Part shown: positions 7,917 through 16,362 of the stretch, piece by piece
Numbering within the stretch: position 1 is the stretch's first letter
Layout: each line of letters begins with the position of its first letter
Assembly: GCF_002127215.1 (NCBI RefSeq)
Contig: NZ_NFUT01000003.1
Span: forward strand, 62,001 to 126,000
DNA length: 64,000 bases
Direction: 5' to 3'
DNA from: Hydrogenophaga sp. IBVHS2
Lineage (GTDB): Bacteria; Pseudomonadota; Gammaproteobacteria; Burkholderiales; Burkholderiaceae_C
Translations under genes and position numbers: made by a program
Notes under the pieces: generated by a model
What the model saw: only the letters and a program-made list of their open reading frames with translations
Databases searched by the model: none
What the model was told of the DNA's origin: nothing

Positions 7917-8834
7917 TCAGGCGGAGGCGAGCCCCTCGCGCACCGTGGGGTAGCGCAGGCGCAGCCGCAGTTCGGTGCGCAGGCGGTCGTTGCGCAGCCG
8001 GCGCGACTCGCTCATGAAGCTCAGCAGCATCAGCGGCAGCTGTTCGCGGGCCGTGTCCCGGGGCACACGGGGTGGGCGCGGCAGGCCGTACAGGTCGGCC
8101 GCCAGGTCGTAGTAGTCGCCCATCATCAGATCGGAATCGTCCACCACATTGATGTTGCGCTGCGGCCGCCCGCGCCACAGGGCCAGCCGGCAGGCCCGGG
8201 CCAGATCGTCGGCGTGGATGTGGTTGGTAAAGACGTCATCAGCGCGCTGCAGCACCGGGGTGCCGCGCAACAGGCGCTCGCGGGGCGTGCCGCCCGGGCG
8301 GTCCGGCGCGTAGATGCCGGGGATGCGCAGCACGGTGGTGCGGGCACCGGTCATGCGGCCGAAGCCGTGCACCGAGGCTTCGGCGTCGACCCGGCGCCAG
8401 GCGCGTGGCGTGAGCGGTGCGCAGGGGGTGGACTCGTCGGTCCAGCGGCCTTGCCGGTCGCCATAGACGCCGGTGGTGGAGCCATAGACCAGCGCAGCCG
8501 GCGCGCTGCGTTGCATCAGGGCCCGCACCAGCTCGCGGCTGCGGGGATCACGTCGCCAGTCGTTCGCCTCGCCCGGCGGCGGCGCCAGGTGCAGCACCCG
8601 GGTCGCCAGACCCGCCAGCCGTGCCACGCTGCGGCGCTCGTCGAGGTTGCCCACCAGCGGCGTGATGCCCAGGCGGCGCAGCGCGGGCACGCGCCCGGGG
8701 CTGGAGGTCAGGGCCATCAACCGGACCGGCCGACCCTGCAGGTCGCGGGCCACCCGCTGGCCCACGTCGCCACAGCCGATGATGAGGATGCGTTCGCGCC
8801 GGAAGCGGGCGGGCAATGCGCCGTACAGACTCAT
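7917..8834 (-). CDS. SDR-type NAD(P)-binding protein, YeeZ-like
   Basis: 305 residues. The N-terminal dinucleotide motif is RILIIGCGDVGQRVARDL. The middle resembles nucleotide-sugar epimerases (YGSTTGVYGD; IHADDLARACRLAL). The usual catalytic YxxxK is not found: the region reads AWRRVDAEASV. It is therefore an atypical extended SDR related to E. coli YeeZ, of unknown reaction. I used the ATG at 8834; upstream in-frame codons run into the divergent reductase promoter. It is divergent from the ferredoxin-type reductase with 52 bp between them. Confidence 0.8.
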   Translation of the reverse strand: MSLYGALPARFRRERILIIGCGDVGQRVARDLQGRPVRLMALTSSPGRVPALRRLGITPLVGNLDERRSVARLAGLATRVLHLAPPPGEANDWRRDPRSRELVRALMQRSAPAALVYGSTTGVYGDRQGRWTDESTPCAPLTPRAWRRVDAEASVHGFGRMTGARTTVLRIPGIYAPDRPGGTPRERLLRGTPVLQRADDVFTNHIHADDLARACRLALWRGRPQRNINVVDDSDLMMGDYYDLAADLYGLPRPPRVPRDTAREQLPLMLLSFMSESRRLRNDRLRTELRLRLRYPTVREGLASA

Positions 8835-8886
8835 GCGGATTCGGGATTTGCGACAATGCGCGGTTGTTTTTTCGAGGACCGTCAGT

Positions 8887-9915
8887 ATGACATTCACCGT
8901 CACCGTGCAGCCCAGCGGGCGCCAGTTCAACGCCATGGACCAGGAGACGCTGCTGGCCGCCGGCATCCGCCAGGGCATCGGGCTGCCCTATGGCTGCAAG
9001 GACGGCGCCTGCGGGTCCTGCAAGTGCCGGCTGATCGAGGGCACGGTGGTGCACGGCCCGCACCAGAGCAAGGCGCTGTCGGCCGACGAGGAGGCCGCCG
9101 GCTTCATCCTGACCTGCTGCGGCGTGCCGCAGGGCGATGTGGTGATCGAGTCGCGCCAGGTGACCGAGGTGGGGGCGTTCCCGATCAAGAAGATGCCGGC
9201 GCGCGTGAGCAGCCTGGAGCGGGCATCGCACGACGTGATCGTCATGAAGCTGCAGCTGCCGGCCAGCGACACCTTCCAGTACCGTGCCGGCCAGTACGTG
9301 GAGTTCATCCTGCGCGACGGCGACCGCCGCAGCTATTCCATGGCCAATGCGCCCCACACCCAGGCCGAAGCCCCGGTGCTGGAGCTGCACCTGCGCCACA
9401 TGCCCGGCGGCAAGTTCACCGACCATGTGTTCACGAACATGAAGGAGAAGGAGATCCTGCGCATCGAGGGCCCCTTCGGCAGCTTCTTCCTGCGCGAGGA
9501 AAGCGAACGGCCCATGGTGCTGCTGGCCTCGGGCACCGGCTTCGCGCCCATCAAGGCCATCATCGAACACATGCGGTTCAAGGGCATCCAGCGGCCGGCC
9601 ACGCTCTACTGGGGCGGTCGCCGTCCGGCCGACCTGTACCAGCAGGCCTGGATCGAGGCCCAGCTGGCCGCCCTGCCGAACCTGCGCTATGTGCCGGTGG
9701 TGTCGGACGCCCTGCCCGAGGACGGCTGGACCGGCCGCACCGGTTTCGTCCACCGCGCGGTGCTGGAAGACCAGCCGGACCTGTCCGGCTTCGAGGTCTA
9801 CGCCTGCGGCGCGCCCATCGTGGTGGAATCGGCCCGGCGCGACTATGTGGCGGCTGGCCTGGCCGAGGAACTCTTCTACGCCGACTCGTTCACGAGCGCG
9901 GCCGACAAGGCCTGA
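8887..9915 (+). CDS. plant-type ferredoxin/FNR oxidoreductase
   Basis: 342 residues. An N-terminal 2Fe-2S domain has the cluster motif YGCKDGACGSCKCRL plus a downstream cysteine (ILTCCG). It is followed by an FAD-binding domain with RSYSMANAP and an NAD-binding domain with GTGFAPIKAIIEHM and the terminal acidic Y-A-D residues. The order (ferredoxin, FAD, NAD) is that of oxygenase reductases and the CDP-6-deoxy-3,4-glucoseen reductase-like proteins so annotated in Burkholderiales. It passes electrons from NAD(P)H to an unknown partner. There is no oxygenase gene next to it, so the partner must be encoded elsewhere. The ATG at 8887 has GAGGACC upstream. Confidence 0.87.
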   Translation: MTFTVTVQPSGRQFNAMDQETLLAAGIRQGIGLPYGCKDGACGSCKCRLIEGTVVHGPHQSKALSADEEAAGFILTCCGVPQGDVVIESRQVTEVGAFPIKKMPARVSSLERASHDVIVMKLQLPASDTFQYRAGQYVEFILRDGDRRSYSMANAPHTQAEAPVLELHLRHMPGGKFTDHVFTNMKEKEILRIEGPFGSFFLREESERPMVLLASGTGFAPIKAIIEHMRFKGIQRPATLYWGGRRPADLYQQAWIEAQLAALPNLRYVPVVSDALPEDGWTGRTGFVHRAVLEDQPDLSGFEVYACGAPIVVESARRDYVAAGLAEELFYADSFTSAADKA

Positions 9916-9925
9916 TCAGGCCCGA

Positions 9926-10549
9926 TCAGGCAGACACCAGCAGCTGCTTCACGTCGGCGATCAGCCCCTGCACACCGCTGCCGTAGCGGTGGTAGAGGCG
10001 GATGCGGCCCTGCGGGTCGTACACGTAGGTGCCGGCGGAGTGGTCCATGGTGTAGCTGGTGGGCGTCTTGCCCTCGACCTTCTTGTAGTAGATCTTGAAG
10101 CTCTTGGCCACCTCGGGCAGCCGGTCCAGCGGCGCCTGCAGGGCCAGAAAGCTCGGATCGAAGCTGGCCATGTACTCCTTCATGATCTCGGGCGTGTCGC
10201 GCTCGGGATCGACGCTGATGAAGATGCCCTGCACGCGGTCGCCATCGGCACCCAGGGCCTGCTTGACCTGGGCGATCTCGGTCAGCGTGGTCGGGCACAC
10301 ATCCGGGCACTGGGTGAAGCCGAAGAACACCAGCACCACCTTGCCCTTGAAGTCGGCCAGGGTGCGCCGCTGGCCGAACTGGTCGGCCAGGTCGAAACCG
10401 GTGGCGTAGTCGGCACCGGTGATGTCGATGCCGGCAAAGGCGGGCGCGCTGTCCTTGCCTTCCGAACAGGCCGCCAGCAGGGCGGTGGCCAGCGCGGCGG
10501 CCAGCAGGCTGCGGCGTCGGGGATGGGCTTGAGGTGCCAAGTCTTTCAT
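9926..10549 (-). CDS. SCO1/SenC copper chaperone lipoprotein
   Basis: 207 residues. The signal sequence ends in a lipobox (LLAAC, lipidated C28), so the protein is anchored on the periplasmic side of the inner membrane. The thioredoxin-like fold carries the copper ligands C81 and C85 (TQCPDVCP) and H170 (TMDHSAG). SCO proteins deliver copper to the CuA site of cytochrome oxidase subunit II. It is the last gene of the minus-strand surf1-(SCO-like)-ctaA-ctaB-sco run; its ATG overlaps the ctaB stop. Confidence 0.93.
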   Translation of the reverse strand: MKDLAPQAHPRRRSLLAAALATALLAACSEGKDSAPAFAGIDITGADYATGFDLADQFGQRRTLADFKGKVVLVFFGFTQCPDVCPTTLTEIAQVKQALGADGDRVQGIFISVDPERDTPEIMKEYMASFDPSFLALQAPLDRLPEVAKSFKIYYKKVEGKTPTSYTMDHSAGTYVYDPQGRIRLYHRYGSGVQGLIADVKQLLVSA

Positions 10550-11466
10550 CAGAATCCTCGGGGCAGGTAGTGGTCGATCAGCAGCGCGGCAAACAGCAGC
10601 GACAGGTGGATCAACGAGAAGCGGAAGGTCTTGCGGGCCAGCGCATCGGAATAGTCGCGCCATAGCTTCCAGGCGTAGGCGCAGAAGCCGGCATTGAGCA
10701 GCACGGCGGCCACCAGATAGAACCAGCCGCTCATGCGCATCATGAAGGGCATGAGGCAGGCCGCGAACAGCACGAAGGTGTAGAGCAGGATCTGCAGCCG
10801 GGTGAAGTCGGAGCCGTGGGTGACCGGCAGCATGGGCAGGCCGGAGCGGCGGTAGTCCTCCACCCGGTAAAGCGCCAGGGCCCAGAAGTGCGGCGGCGTC
10901 CACAGGAAGATGATGAGGAACAGGATCAGCGACTCGGGCGCCACCACGTTGGTCATGGCGGTCCAGCCCAGCACCGGCGGCATGGCACCCGAGGCGCCGC
11001 CGATCACGATGTTCTGCGGCGTCAGCGGCTTGAGCACCACGGTGTAGATGACGGCGTAACCCACGAAGGTGGCGAAGGTCAGCCACATGGTCAGCGGATT
11101 GACCGCCCAGTACAGCAGGGCCGAACCGGCGCCGCACAGCACGGCCGAGAAGCTCAGGGTCTGCACATTGGTGAGCTCGCCCTTGGCGGTGGGGCGCCAC
11201 GCGGTGCGCTTCATGCGGGCGTCGATGTGCTGCTCCACCACGCAGTTGAAGGCCGCCGCGGCCCCGGCCACCAGCCAGATGCCCAGGCAGGCCACGGCGG
11301 CCAGCTGCACCTGGGCCCAGGTGGGCACGCCGGGAACGGCCAGCACCATGCCGATGAGGGCACAGAACACGATGAGCTGCACCACGCGCGGCTTGGTCAG
11401 GGCGTAGAACTGCCGCCAGGTGGATGGCAGCGCCACGGCAGCGGAAGGGGAAGAGGCAGAACTCAT
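10549..11466 (-). CDS. ctaB: protoheme IX farnesyltransferase (heme O synthase)
   Basis: 305 residues with about nine membrane segments of the UbiA family. It adds a farnesyl chain to heme B to give heme O, the precursor of heme A. The prenyl-diphosphate binding Asp motif is in [21 protein letters not shown] second conserved motif is [14 protein letters not shown]. It lies directly downstream of ctaA and upstream of sco, each joined by a 4-nt overlap, so heme A synthesis and copper insertion genes are coexpressed. Confidence 0.96.
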   Translation of the reverse strand: MSSASSPSAAVALPSTWRQFYALTKPRVVQLIVFCALIGMVLAVPGVPTWAQVQLAAVACLGIWLVAGAAAAFNCVVEQHIDARMKRTAWRPTAKGELTNVQTLSFSAVLCGAGSALLYWAVNPLTMWLTFATFVGYAVIYTVVLKPLTPQNIVIGGASGAMPPVLGWTAMTNVVAPESLILFLIIFLWTPPHFWALALYRVEDYRRSGLPMLPVTHGSDFTRLQILLYTFVLFAACLMPFMMRMSGWFYLVAAVLLNAGFCAYAWKLWRDYSDALARKTFRFSLIHLSLLFAALLIDHYLPRGF

Positions 11467-12614
11467 CGGACAGATCGGGACAGGTGCAGGGGGGCGTTGA
11501 CGGCCTCGGGCAGCGAACGGCTCTGGGCCAGCGCGCCGGTGAACAGCACCACCAGCGCCGCAGCGCCGCCGGTGTGGCTGACGGCGGCCAGCAGCGGCCA
11601 GTCCAGCACCACGTTGGTCAGACCGGTGAGGAACTGCAGGGCACACAGCGCCACCACGCCCCGGGCAAAGCCCTGCAGGCCGGGCACGCGCCACAGCTTC
11701 CAGGCCACGGCCAGCAGGGCGGCGAACACCACCCAGGCGCTCAGGCGGTGCACATAGTGGATGGCGGTGAGTGCCGCGAAGGTGATGGTGTCGCCGTCGC
11801 GCTCGGTGCCCAGCTCGCGCCACAGCGTGAAGCCTTCGCGGAAGTCCATGGGTGGCCACCAGCTGCCCTGGCAGGTCGGGAACTCGTTGCAGGCCAGAAC
11901 GGCGTAGTTGGTGCTGACCCAGCCGCCCAGGGCGATCTGCAGCCACAGCAGCGCGAAGGCGGCCATCATGCCCAGGCGCAGTCGAGAGGGCAGTTCCACG
12001 GGACCGCGCGAAGCAGGATCGGCCAGCGCATAGGCCACCGACTGCGCCCGCAGCAGTGCCAGCAGCACCAGCCCGCCCAGCAGGTGCAGGGTCACGATGG
12101 CCGGGAACAGTTTCATGGTCACGGTCAGGGCGCCGAAGGCCCCTTGCAGGCAGACCCAGAACAGGGTGAAGGCCGGCCACACCCAGTGCACCGCCAGCCG
12201 GCGCCGCTGCATCCAGCTGCCCACCGCCAGCACGATGATCAGCACGCCCACCGTGGTGGCCAGGTAGCGGTGGATCATCTCGATCCAGGCCTTGGAGAAG
12301 GTCACCGGACCAGTGGGCATGGCCTGCTGGGCCGCCGAGATGTCGGCATGCGCCCCGATGGGACTGGCCGCGCCATAACAACCCGGCCAGTCGGGGCAGC
12401 CCAGACCGGAGTCGGTCAGGCGGGTGAAGGCGCCGAACAGCACCAGATCGAAGGTGATGAACAGCGTGACCAGCGTGAGCGTGCGCAGCCGTGTGGCCGG
12501 TTCGGCACGGCGGTTGCGCAGCCACACCCAGGCCAGCGGGCCGATGGCGAGCAGCACGCCCAGCAGCATCAGGCGGGCGATGGGGGCCAGGTCGTACAGC
12601 GGCTGGGTTTCCAT
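11463..12614 (-). CDS. ctaA: heme A synthase, COX15/CtaA family
   Basis: 383 residues, multi-pass inner-membrane protein. It oxidises the C8 methyl of heme O to the formyl group of heme A. Conserved features are [19 protein letters not shown] near residue 65 with its cysteine pair and RYLATTVG. Repeated histidines in the transmembrane helices (for example IHRYLATT and TLHLLGG, then HYVHRLSAW) are the expected heme ligands. It sits between the SCO-like gene (1 bp gap) and ctaB (4-nt overlap). Confidence 0.95.
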   Translation of the reverse strand: METQPLYDLAPIARLMLLGVLLAIGPLAWVWLRNRRAEPATRLRTLTLVTLFITFDLVLFGAFTRLTDSGLGCPDWPGCYGAASPIGAHADISAAQQAMPTGPVTFSKAWIEMIHRYLATTVGVLIIVLAVGSWMQRRRLAVHWVWPAFTLFWVCLQGAFGALTVTMKLFPAIVTLHLLGGLVLLALLRAQSVAYALADPASRGPVELPSRLRLGMMAAFALLWLQIALGGWVSTNYAVLACNEFPTCQGSWWPPMDFREGFTLWRELGTERDGDTITFAALTAIHYVHRLSAWVVFAALLAVAWKLWRVPGLQGFARGVVALCALQFLTGLTNVVLDWPLLAAVSHTGGAAALVVLFTGALAQSRSLPEAVNAPLHLSRSVR

Positions 12615-12615
12615 G

Positions 12616-13296
12616 TCAGGATCCTCCCCGTCCCGGCCGATCCCAGAACGACGAGGCCCGCAGCAGGCGGTCCAGGTCCCGCTTGGCGCGCTTGGGGTCG
12701 ATGTCGGCCGGGAAGCGCATCATCCAGTTGCCGATGGGGTCGACCACGTACAGGTGGTCCTCGAGGCGTTGACCCGGCGCCGGCTCCAGCCACCGGGCCA
12801 GCTCGTCGGCCGGCACCTGCAGCACGGTGGCCGCGGCGGTGGCCTGGGCGAGCGCGGGCTCGAGCGGGGCGTCACCGGTGCGCAGCCAGACCCAGTCCAG
12901 GCGATCCTTCTCGCGGCCCAGGGTCTCGCGCAGCTGGCGCTGCAGGTACAGGTGCTTCTGGCAGGCCTCGTTGCAGGCGGTGTCGGCCACGCTGATCAGC
13001 AGCCACTGGTCCTTGAGCGAGCTCAGGGCCACGGGTCGGCCCTGCACGTCGATGCCCTGCCACGACGGCAAGGCCCGCTGCGGCTGGATGAGTTCGCCGT
13101 AGTTGCGACGTCCTTCCGGCCGGATGACGTAGTAGGTGAGATACGACGCGATCACCGGCGACGCGCACACCAGCAGCAGCGCGATCATCTTCCAGCGGCC
13201 GCGTCGGGTGGCGGCCGCCGAGACGGTGCTGGCCTGGTCCGGCGTGGGCAGGCTGTGCACGGTCATGGTCAGGGGTTCATCGGGCGTCTGGGCCAT
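12616..13296 (-). CDS. SCO-like membrane-anchored thioredoxin-fold protein
   Basis: 226 residues from the ATG at 13296; an alternative start is 13266. One transmembrane segment (residues about 36-57, KMIALLLVCASPVIASYL) is followed by a periplasmic domain. The domain resembles SCO proteins: C108-x3-C112 in TACNEACQKHL and a histidine (H181) in EDHLYVVDPIGN, so all three possible copper ligands are retained. It lies between surf1 and ctaA in the oxidase assembly operon, which suggests a role as a second copper or thiol-handling factor for cytochrome oxidase (inference). Close relatives in Burkholderiales are usually left as hypothetical transmembrane proteins. Confidence 0.75.
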   Translation of the reverse strand: MAQTPDEPLTMTVHSLPTPDQASTVSAAATRRGRWKMIALLLVCASPVIASYLTYYVIRPEGRRNYGELIQPQRALPSWQGIDVQGRPVALSSLKDQWLLISVADTACNEACQKHLYLQRQLRETLGREKDRLDWVWLRTGDAPLEPALAQATAAATVLQVPADELARWLEPAPGQRLEDHLYVVDPIGNWMMRFPADIDPKRAKRDLDRLLRASSFWDRPGRGGS

Positions 13297-14047
13297 GGGA
13301 GTTGCGCTTTCGGCGGGGAAGAAGGATCTGGAACCAGAGGTAGAGCAGGACAAGCAGCGTGCTGAGCGAAAACCACTGGAAGGCGTATCCGTGGTGACGC
13401 GAGACATCGACCGCCGGCGCCGGCCAGTCGCGCAGCAGGCCGTCGTCGGAGGCGTTGGTCTGCTGCACCGACAGCGGCAGCAGGTTCAGGCCGGTCTCCA
13501 GGGCGAACCCGGGAAGGTCGATATTTTGCCGGATCACCCCGGGCGCCGCCTCGCCCAGCTGGTAAAGCTGGGCCGGCGGCGGGGCCAGCCGGCCCTCGAT
13601 GCGGACCGTGCCGTCGGGGGTGGGCACATCGGGCACCCGGGTGCGATCCTGAAAGTCGCGCAGCACCCAGCCCCGCTGCACCAGGATCACCCGCTCGCTG
13701 CCCTCGATGCGCAGCGGCATGACATGGAAGAAGCCCGTGCGCCCCCCCATCTGGCGGTTGTCCAGAAAGACCTGGGCCTGGGGCACCCAACGACCGGTCA
13801 GTACCACGTTGCGGTGATGGGCCTCGGTCACCGCCCTCGCCTCCTGTCCGCCAACCCCCGCCAGCAGCGCGGCGTTGTCCCACGATGGCAGGGAAGCGCG
13901 CTCGGCCATGCGGGCCTGCAGAGCAATCTTCTGCTCGGCCCGGTTCAGTTGCCAGCGCCCCAGCGAGGCGGTGGCCAACACGGCCAGCAAAGTGGCCACG
14001 GTGACGATCCAGAAGCGCAGGCGACGGCGGCCCAGGGTCTCAGCCAT
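13277..14047 (-). CDS. SURF1 family cytochrome oxidase assembly protein
   Basis: 256 residues with an N-terminal membrane anchor (FWIVTVATLLAVLATASLG) and a C-terminal one near residue 235. The large periplasmic part has SURF1 blocks such as LTGRWVPQAQVFLDNRQM and ILVQRGWVLRD. SURF1 helps insert heme A into subunit I. It appears to be the first gene of the minus-strand assembly operon, starting 47 bp from the divergent small membrane protein. Its end overlaps the longer form of the SCO-like gene. Confidence 0.93.
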   Translation of the reverse strand: MAETLGRRRLRFWIVTVATLLAVLATASLGRWQLNRAEQKIALQARMAERASLPSWDNAALLAGVGGQEARAVTEAHHRNVVLTGRWVPQAQVFLDNRQMGGRTGFFHVMPLRIEGSERVILVQRGWVLRDFQDRTRVPDVPTPDGTVRIEGRLAPPPAQLYQLGEAAPGVIRQNIDLPGFALETGLNLLPLSVQQTNASDDGLLRDWPAPAVDVSRHHGYAFQWFSLSTLLVLLYLWFQILLPRRKRNSHGPDAR

Positions 14048-14081
14048 GTCCGACCCCGGTGGTGGGCGGCTGGGGCAGATC

Positions 14082-14087
14082 GATAAT
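14082..14087 (+). promoter_or_regulatory. -10-like hexamer 7 nt before start
   Basis: GATAAT followed by 7 nt and then the ATG at 14095. A transcript initiated here would have essentially no leader. No matching -35 element is visible. Confidence 0.4.
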
Positions 14088-14094
14088 CGGTCCC

Positions 14095-14343
14095 ATGAAA
14101 TATCTGGTCATCGTGGCTTTCGTGGCCATCATCGGTTCGCTGGCGGCAGCGCTGTACTTCATGATGCGCGGCGGCCGTGTGGCCGGCCCCGACGAGGACC
14201 CGCAAGCGGCCCCGCCGCCCACCAACCACATGGCGCGGGCGCTGGCATTCCGTGTCGGGTTCTCGATCGTGCTGTTCATCGTGGTGCTGGTGAGCTGGCG
14301 GATGGGATGGATTCAGCCCACCGGGGTTCCCATGGGCCGTTGA
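14095..14343 (+). CDS. twin transmembrane small protein (DUF2909-like)
   Basis: 82 residues with two membrane helices (residues about 2-23 and 48-70) separated by a short polar loop rich in Pro, Asp and Glu. Start MKYLVIVAFVAIIGSL. It matches the DUF2909 'twin transmembrane' family often found beside cox genes in Burkholderiales, with no known function. It is divergent from surf1 and convergent with coxC, sharing the bidirectional terminator that follows. Its location suggests a role in oxidase assembly or stability (inference). Confidence 0.8.
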   Translation: MKYLVIVAFVAIIGSLAAALYFMMRGGRVAGPDEDPQAAPPPTNHMARALAFRVGFSIVLFIVVLVSWRMGWIQPTGVPMGR

Positions 14344-14362
14344 GCAACGCGGACCTGAACAG

Positions 14363-14390
14363 AAAAAAAGCGCCTCGCGGCGCTTTTTTT
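14363..14390. terminator. bidirectional rho-independent terminator
   Basis: An A7 run, the stem GCGCC-TCGC-GGCGC, then a T7 run. It works in both directions, for the small membrane protein on + and for the coxBA...coxC operon on -. Confidence 0.93.
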
Positions 14391-14439
14391 GTGGGGAACA
14401 CGCGGGGCTGGACGGGGCGCGCAGCGCGCCCCTGCCGCA

Positions 14440-15321
14440 TCACATCCAGTAGACCAGGATGTACAGGCCCAGCCACACCACGTCCACGAAGTGCCAGTAC
14501 CAGGCGGCGCCTTCGAAACCGAAGTGGCGCTCCTTGGTGAAGTGGCCCTTCTGCAGACGCAGGGTGATGAACAGCAGCATCAGCATGCCGACGAACACGT
14601 GGAAGCCGTGGAAGCCGGTGAGCATGAAGAAGGTCGAACCGAAGATGCCGGAGTTCAGCTTGAGGTTCAGGTCGGTGTAGGCGTGGTAGTACTCGTAGCC
14701 CTGCACGATCAGGAAGATCACACCCAGCAGCACCGTCATCCACATGAAGGCGATGGTCTTGCCCCGGTTGCCGACCTGCAGGGCATGATGGGCGATGGTC
14801 AGGGTGACGCCGGAGGTCAGCAGCAGTGCGGTGTTGATGGTGGGCAGCCAGAACGGGCCCATGGTCTGGAACGGCTCCACGATGCCGGCCGGCGAGGCGG
14901 TGGCACCCGCCTGCACGCTCGGCCACACGGCCGAGAAGTCGGGCCAGATCAGGGAGTTCTCGATGCCGCCCAGTGCCGGCACCGAGTGGGTGCGGGCCCA
15001 CCACAGCGCGGTGAAGAAGGCGCCGAAGAACATCACTTCCGAGAAGATGAACCAGCTCATGCTCCAGCGGTACGAGAGGTCGATCTTGCGGCCGTAGAGG
15101 CCGGCTTCGCTCTCGTGCACCGAATCACGGAACCACTGGAACAGCACGATCAGCCAGAAGGCCAGACCGAAGGCCAGCGAATAGGCACCCCACTGGACGC
15201 CGTTGACCCACTGGCCGGCACCCAGGATCACGAAGAAGAGGCCGATGGACGACATCACCGGATGCCGCGAGGGTCCGGGGACAAAGTAGTACGGCGTCGA
15301 ACCGTGGGTTGCTGCTGACAT
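14440..15321 (-). CDS. coxC: cytochrome c oxidase subunit III
   Basis: 293 residues with seven membrane helices. It is the third core subunit of the aa3-type oxidase and supports stable proton pumping. Typical segments are SMSWFIFSEVMFFGAFFTAL and TGFHGFHVFVGMLMLL. I chose the ATG at 15321 because AGGAG sits 5 nt upstream; a GTG two codons earlier has a worse position. It is the last gene of the minus-strand coxBA operon and ends before the bidirectional terminator. Confidence 0.96.
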   Translation of the reverse strand: MSAATHGSTPYYFVPGPSRHPVMSSIGLFFVILGAGQWVNGVQWGAYSLAFGLAFWLIVLFQWFRDSVHESEAGLYGRKIDLSYRWSMSWFIFSEVMFFGAFFTALWWARTHSVPALGGIENSLIWPDFSAVWPSVQAGATASPAGIVEPFQTMGPFWLPTINTALLLTSGVTLTIAHHALQVGNRGKTIAFMWMTVLLGVIFLIVQGYEYYHAYTDLNLKLNSGIFGSTFFMLTGFHGFHVFVGMLMLLFITLRLQKGHFTKERHFGFEGAAWYWHFVDVVWLGLYILVYWM

Positions 15322-15376
15322 GCTCACTCCTGTAAGTCTTGCGGATCGGTTTGTTATGAATGCGGGGGCGGGGGTC

Positions 15377-15580
15377 TCAGCCGGCGATCCAGTTCACCAG
15401 CAGGATCAGACCCGCCACGAACAGGAAGGCCATCACCACCCCGACCGCCATCAGGTGCAGCGGATTGAGGCGGGCGACGTCTTCCTGGAAATCGGTTCGG
15501 CGGCGCACGCCCAGAAAGCCCCACAGCACGGCCTTGACCGTTGCCACGAGGCTGCCCGGGCGTTGCACCGGCGTGCTCAC
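15377..15580 (-). CDS. DUF2970 small membrane protein
   Basis: 67 residues from a GTG start whose first bases overlap the ctaG stop (GTGA). An amphipathic N-terminal half (LVATVKAVLWGFLGVRRR) is followed by one membrane helix near the C-terminus (AVGVVMAFLFVAGLILLVNW). It fits the DUF2970 family, always found between ctaG and coxC in these bacteria. The function is not established; oxidase assembly is the obvious inference from its position. It is too short for many gene finders and uses a non-ATG start. Confidence 0.85.
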   Translation of the reverse strand: MSTPVQRPGSLVATVKAVLWGFLGVRRRTDFQEDVARLNPLHLMAVGVVMAFLFVAGLILLVNWIAG

Positions 15581-16206
15581 ACAGCCCCCTTGACGGCTGC
15601 GGGTGCGGCGGCCTTGGGCACGGACGTGTTCACCTGGGACAGCCCGCTCTGCGGCGCCGCCGGCACCTTGCCGCCCACCTCGAAGAAGGTGTAGGACAAG
15701 GTGATGGTGGTCACATCCTTGGGCAGGCGCGGGTCGATGACGAACGCCACCGGCCACTCCTTCTTCTCGCCCGGCGCCAGGGTGTACTGCGTGAAGCAGA
15801 AGCACTCCAGCTTGTTGAAATGGTTGCCCGCCTGACGCGGGGCATAGCTCGGGATGGCCTGGGCGGCCATGGTCCGGTTCTGGATGTTCTGGAACTCGTA
15901 GACCACCGTGGTGAGTTCACCCGGGTGGACCTGCAGGGAGCGCACGGCCGGCTTGAAGTCCCAGGGCCCGCGGACATTGGTGTCGAACTCCACCGTGATG
16001 GTGCGGGTGCGGTCCACCTGGGTGTTGGCCGGCAGGCTGGGGGCGGCTCCAGGCACCCGACGCTCGCTGATGGCCAGCACGTTGATGCCCAGGGCCTCGC
16101 AGATGTGGCGGTAGATCGGCACCAGCGCATAGCCGAAGGCGAACATGCCCAGCGCGATCACGCTGAGCTTGCCCACGATCTTGAGGTTTTCGCGTCGGAG
16201 TCCCAC
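15577..16206 (-). CDS. ctaG: cytochrome oxidase assembly protein CtaG/Cox11
   Basis: 209 residues. One N-terminal membrane helix (KLSVIALGMFAFGYALVPIY) is followed by a periplasmic immunoglobulin-like domain. It delivers copper to the CuB site of subunit I; the copper-binding CFCF motif is present in KLECFCFTQYTL. The start is GTG at 16206, since no upstream ATG exists in frame and the N-terminus then matches the family. It lies 23 bp after the 36-residue small protein and overlaps the DUF2970 gene. Confidence 0.94.
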   Translation of the reverse strand: MGLRRENLKIVGKLSVIALGMFAFGYALVPIYRHICEALGINVLAISERRVPGAAPSLPANTQVDRTRTITVEFDTNVRGPWDFKPAVRSLQVHPGELTTVVYEFQNIQNRTMAAQAIPSYAPRQAGNHFNKLECFCFTQYTLAPGEKKEWPVAFVIDPRLPKDVTTITLSYTFFEVGGKVPAAPQSGLSQVNTSVPKAAAPAAVKGAV

Positions 16207-16229
16207 GGGGAGCTTTCTGTCGGTTGGAT

Positions 16230-16340
16230 TCAGCGCCCGAACAGCACGAACTTGGCCACGAAGCCCAGGAAGAAGACGGCCGCCACCGACGCCAGGATCA
16301 GGCCCAGGCGGCGGTTCTGCTGTTTCTGGTCAGGTGTCAT
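16230..16340 (-). CDS. cytochrome oxidase small assembly protein
   Basis: A 36-residue protein: MTPDQKQQNRRLGLILASVA, then a single hydrophobic helix ending FVLFGR. It lies between coxA and ctaG, where Burkholderiales carry the short 'cytochrome oxidase small assembly protein'. The polar N-terminus and one helix suggest a membrane peptide with the N-terminus in the cytoplasm. It is co-directional with the operon, 22 bp after coxA and 23 bp before ctaG. Its exact role is unknown. Confidence 0.85.
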   Translation of the reverse strand: MTPDQKQQNRRLGLILASVAAVFFLGFVAKFVLFGR

Positions 16341-16362
16341 GTTCGTGCGGGCCGGATGGGGG

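Noticed and set aside
11424-12995. 523-codon plus-strand frame opposite ctaA
   Set aside because: Low-complexity shadow of ctaA and its neighbour.
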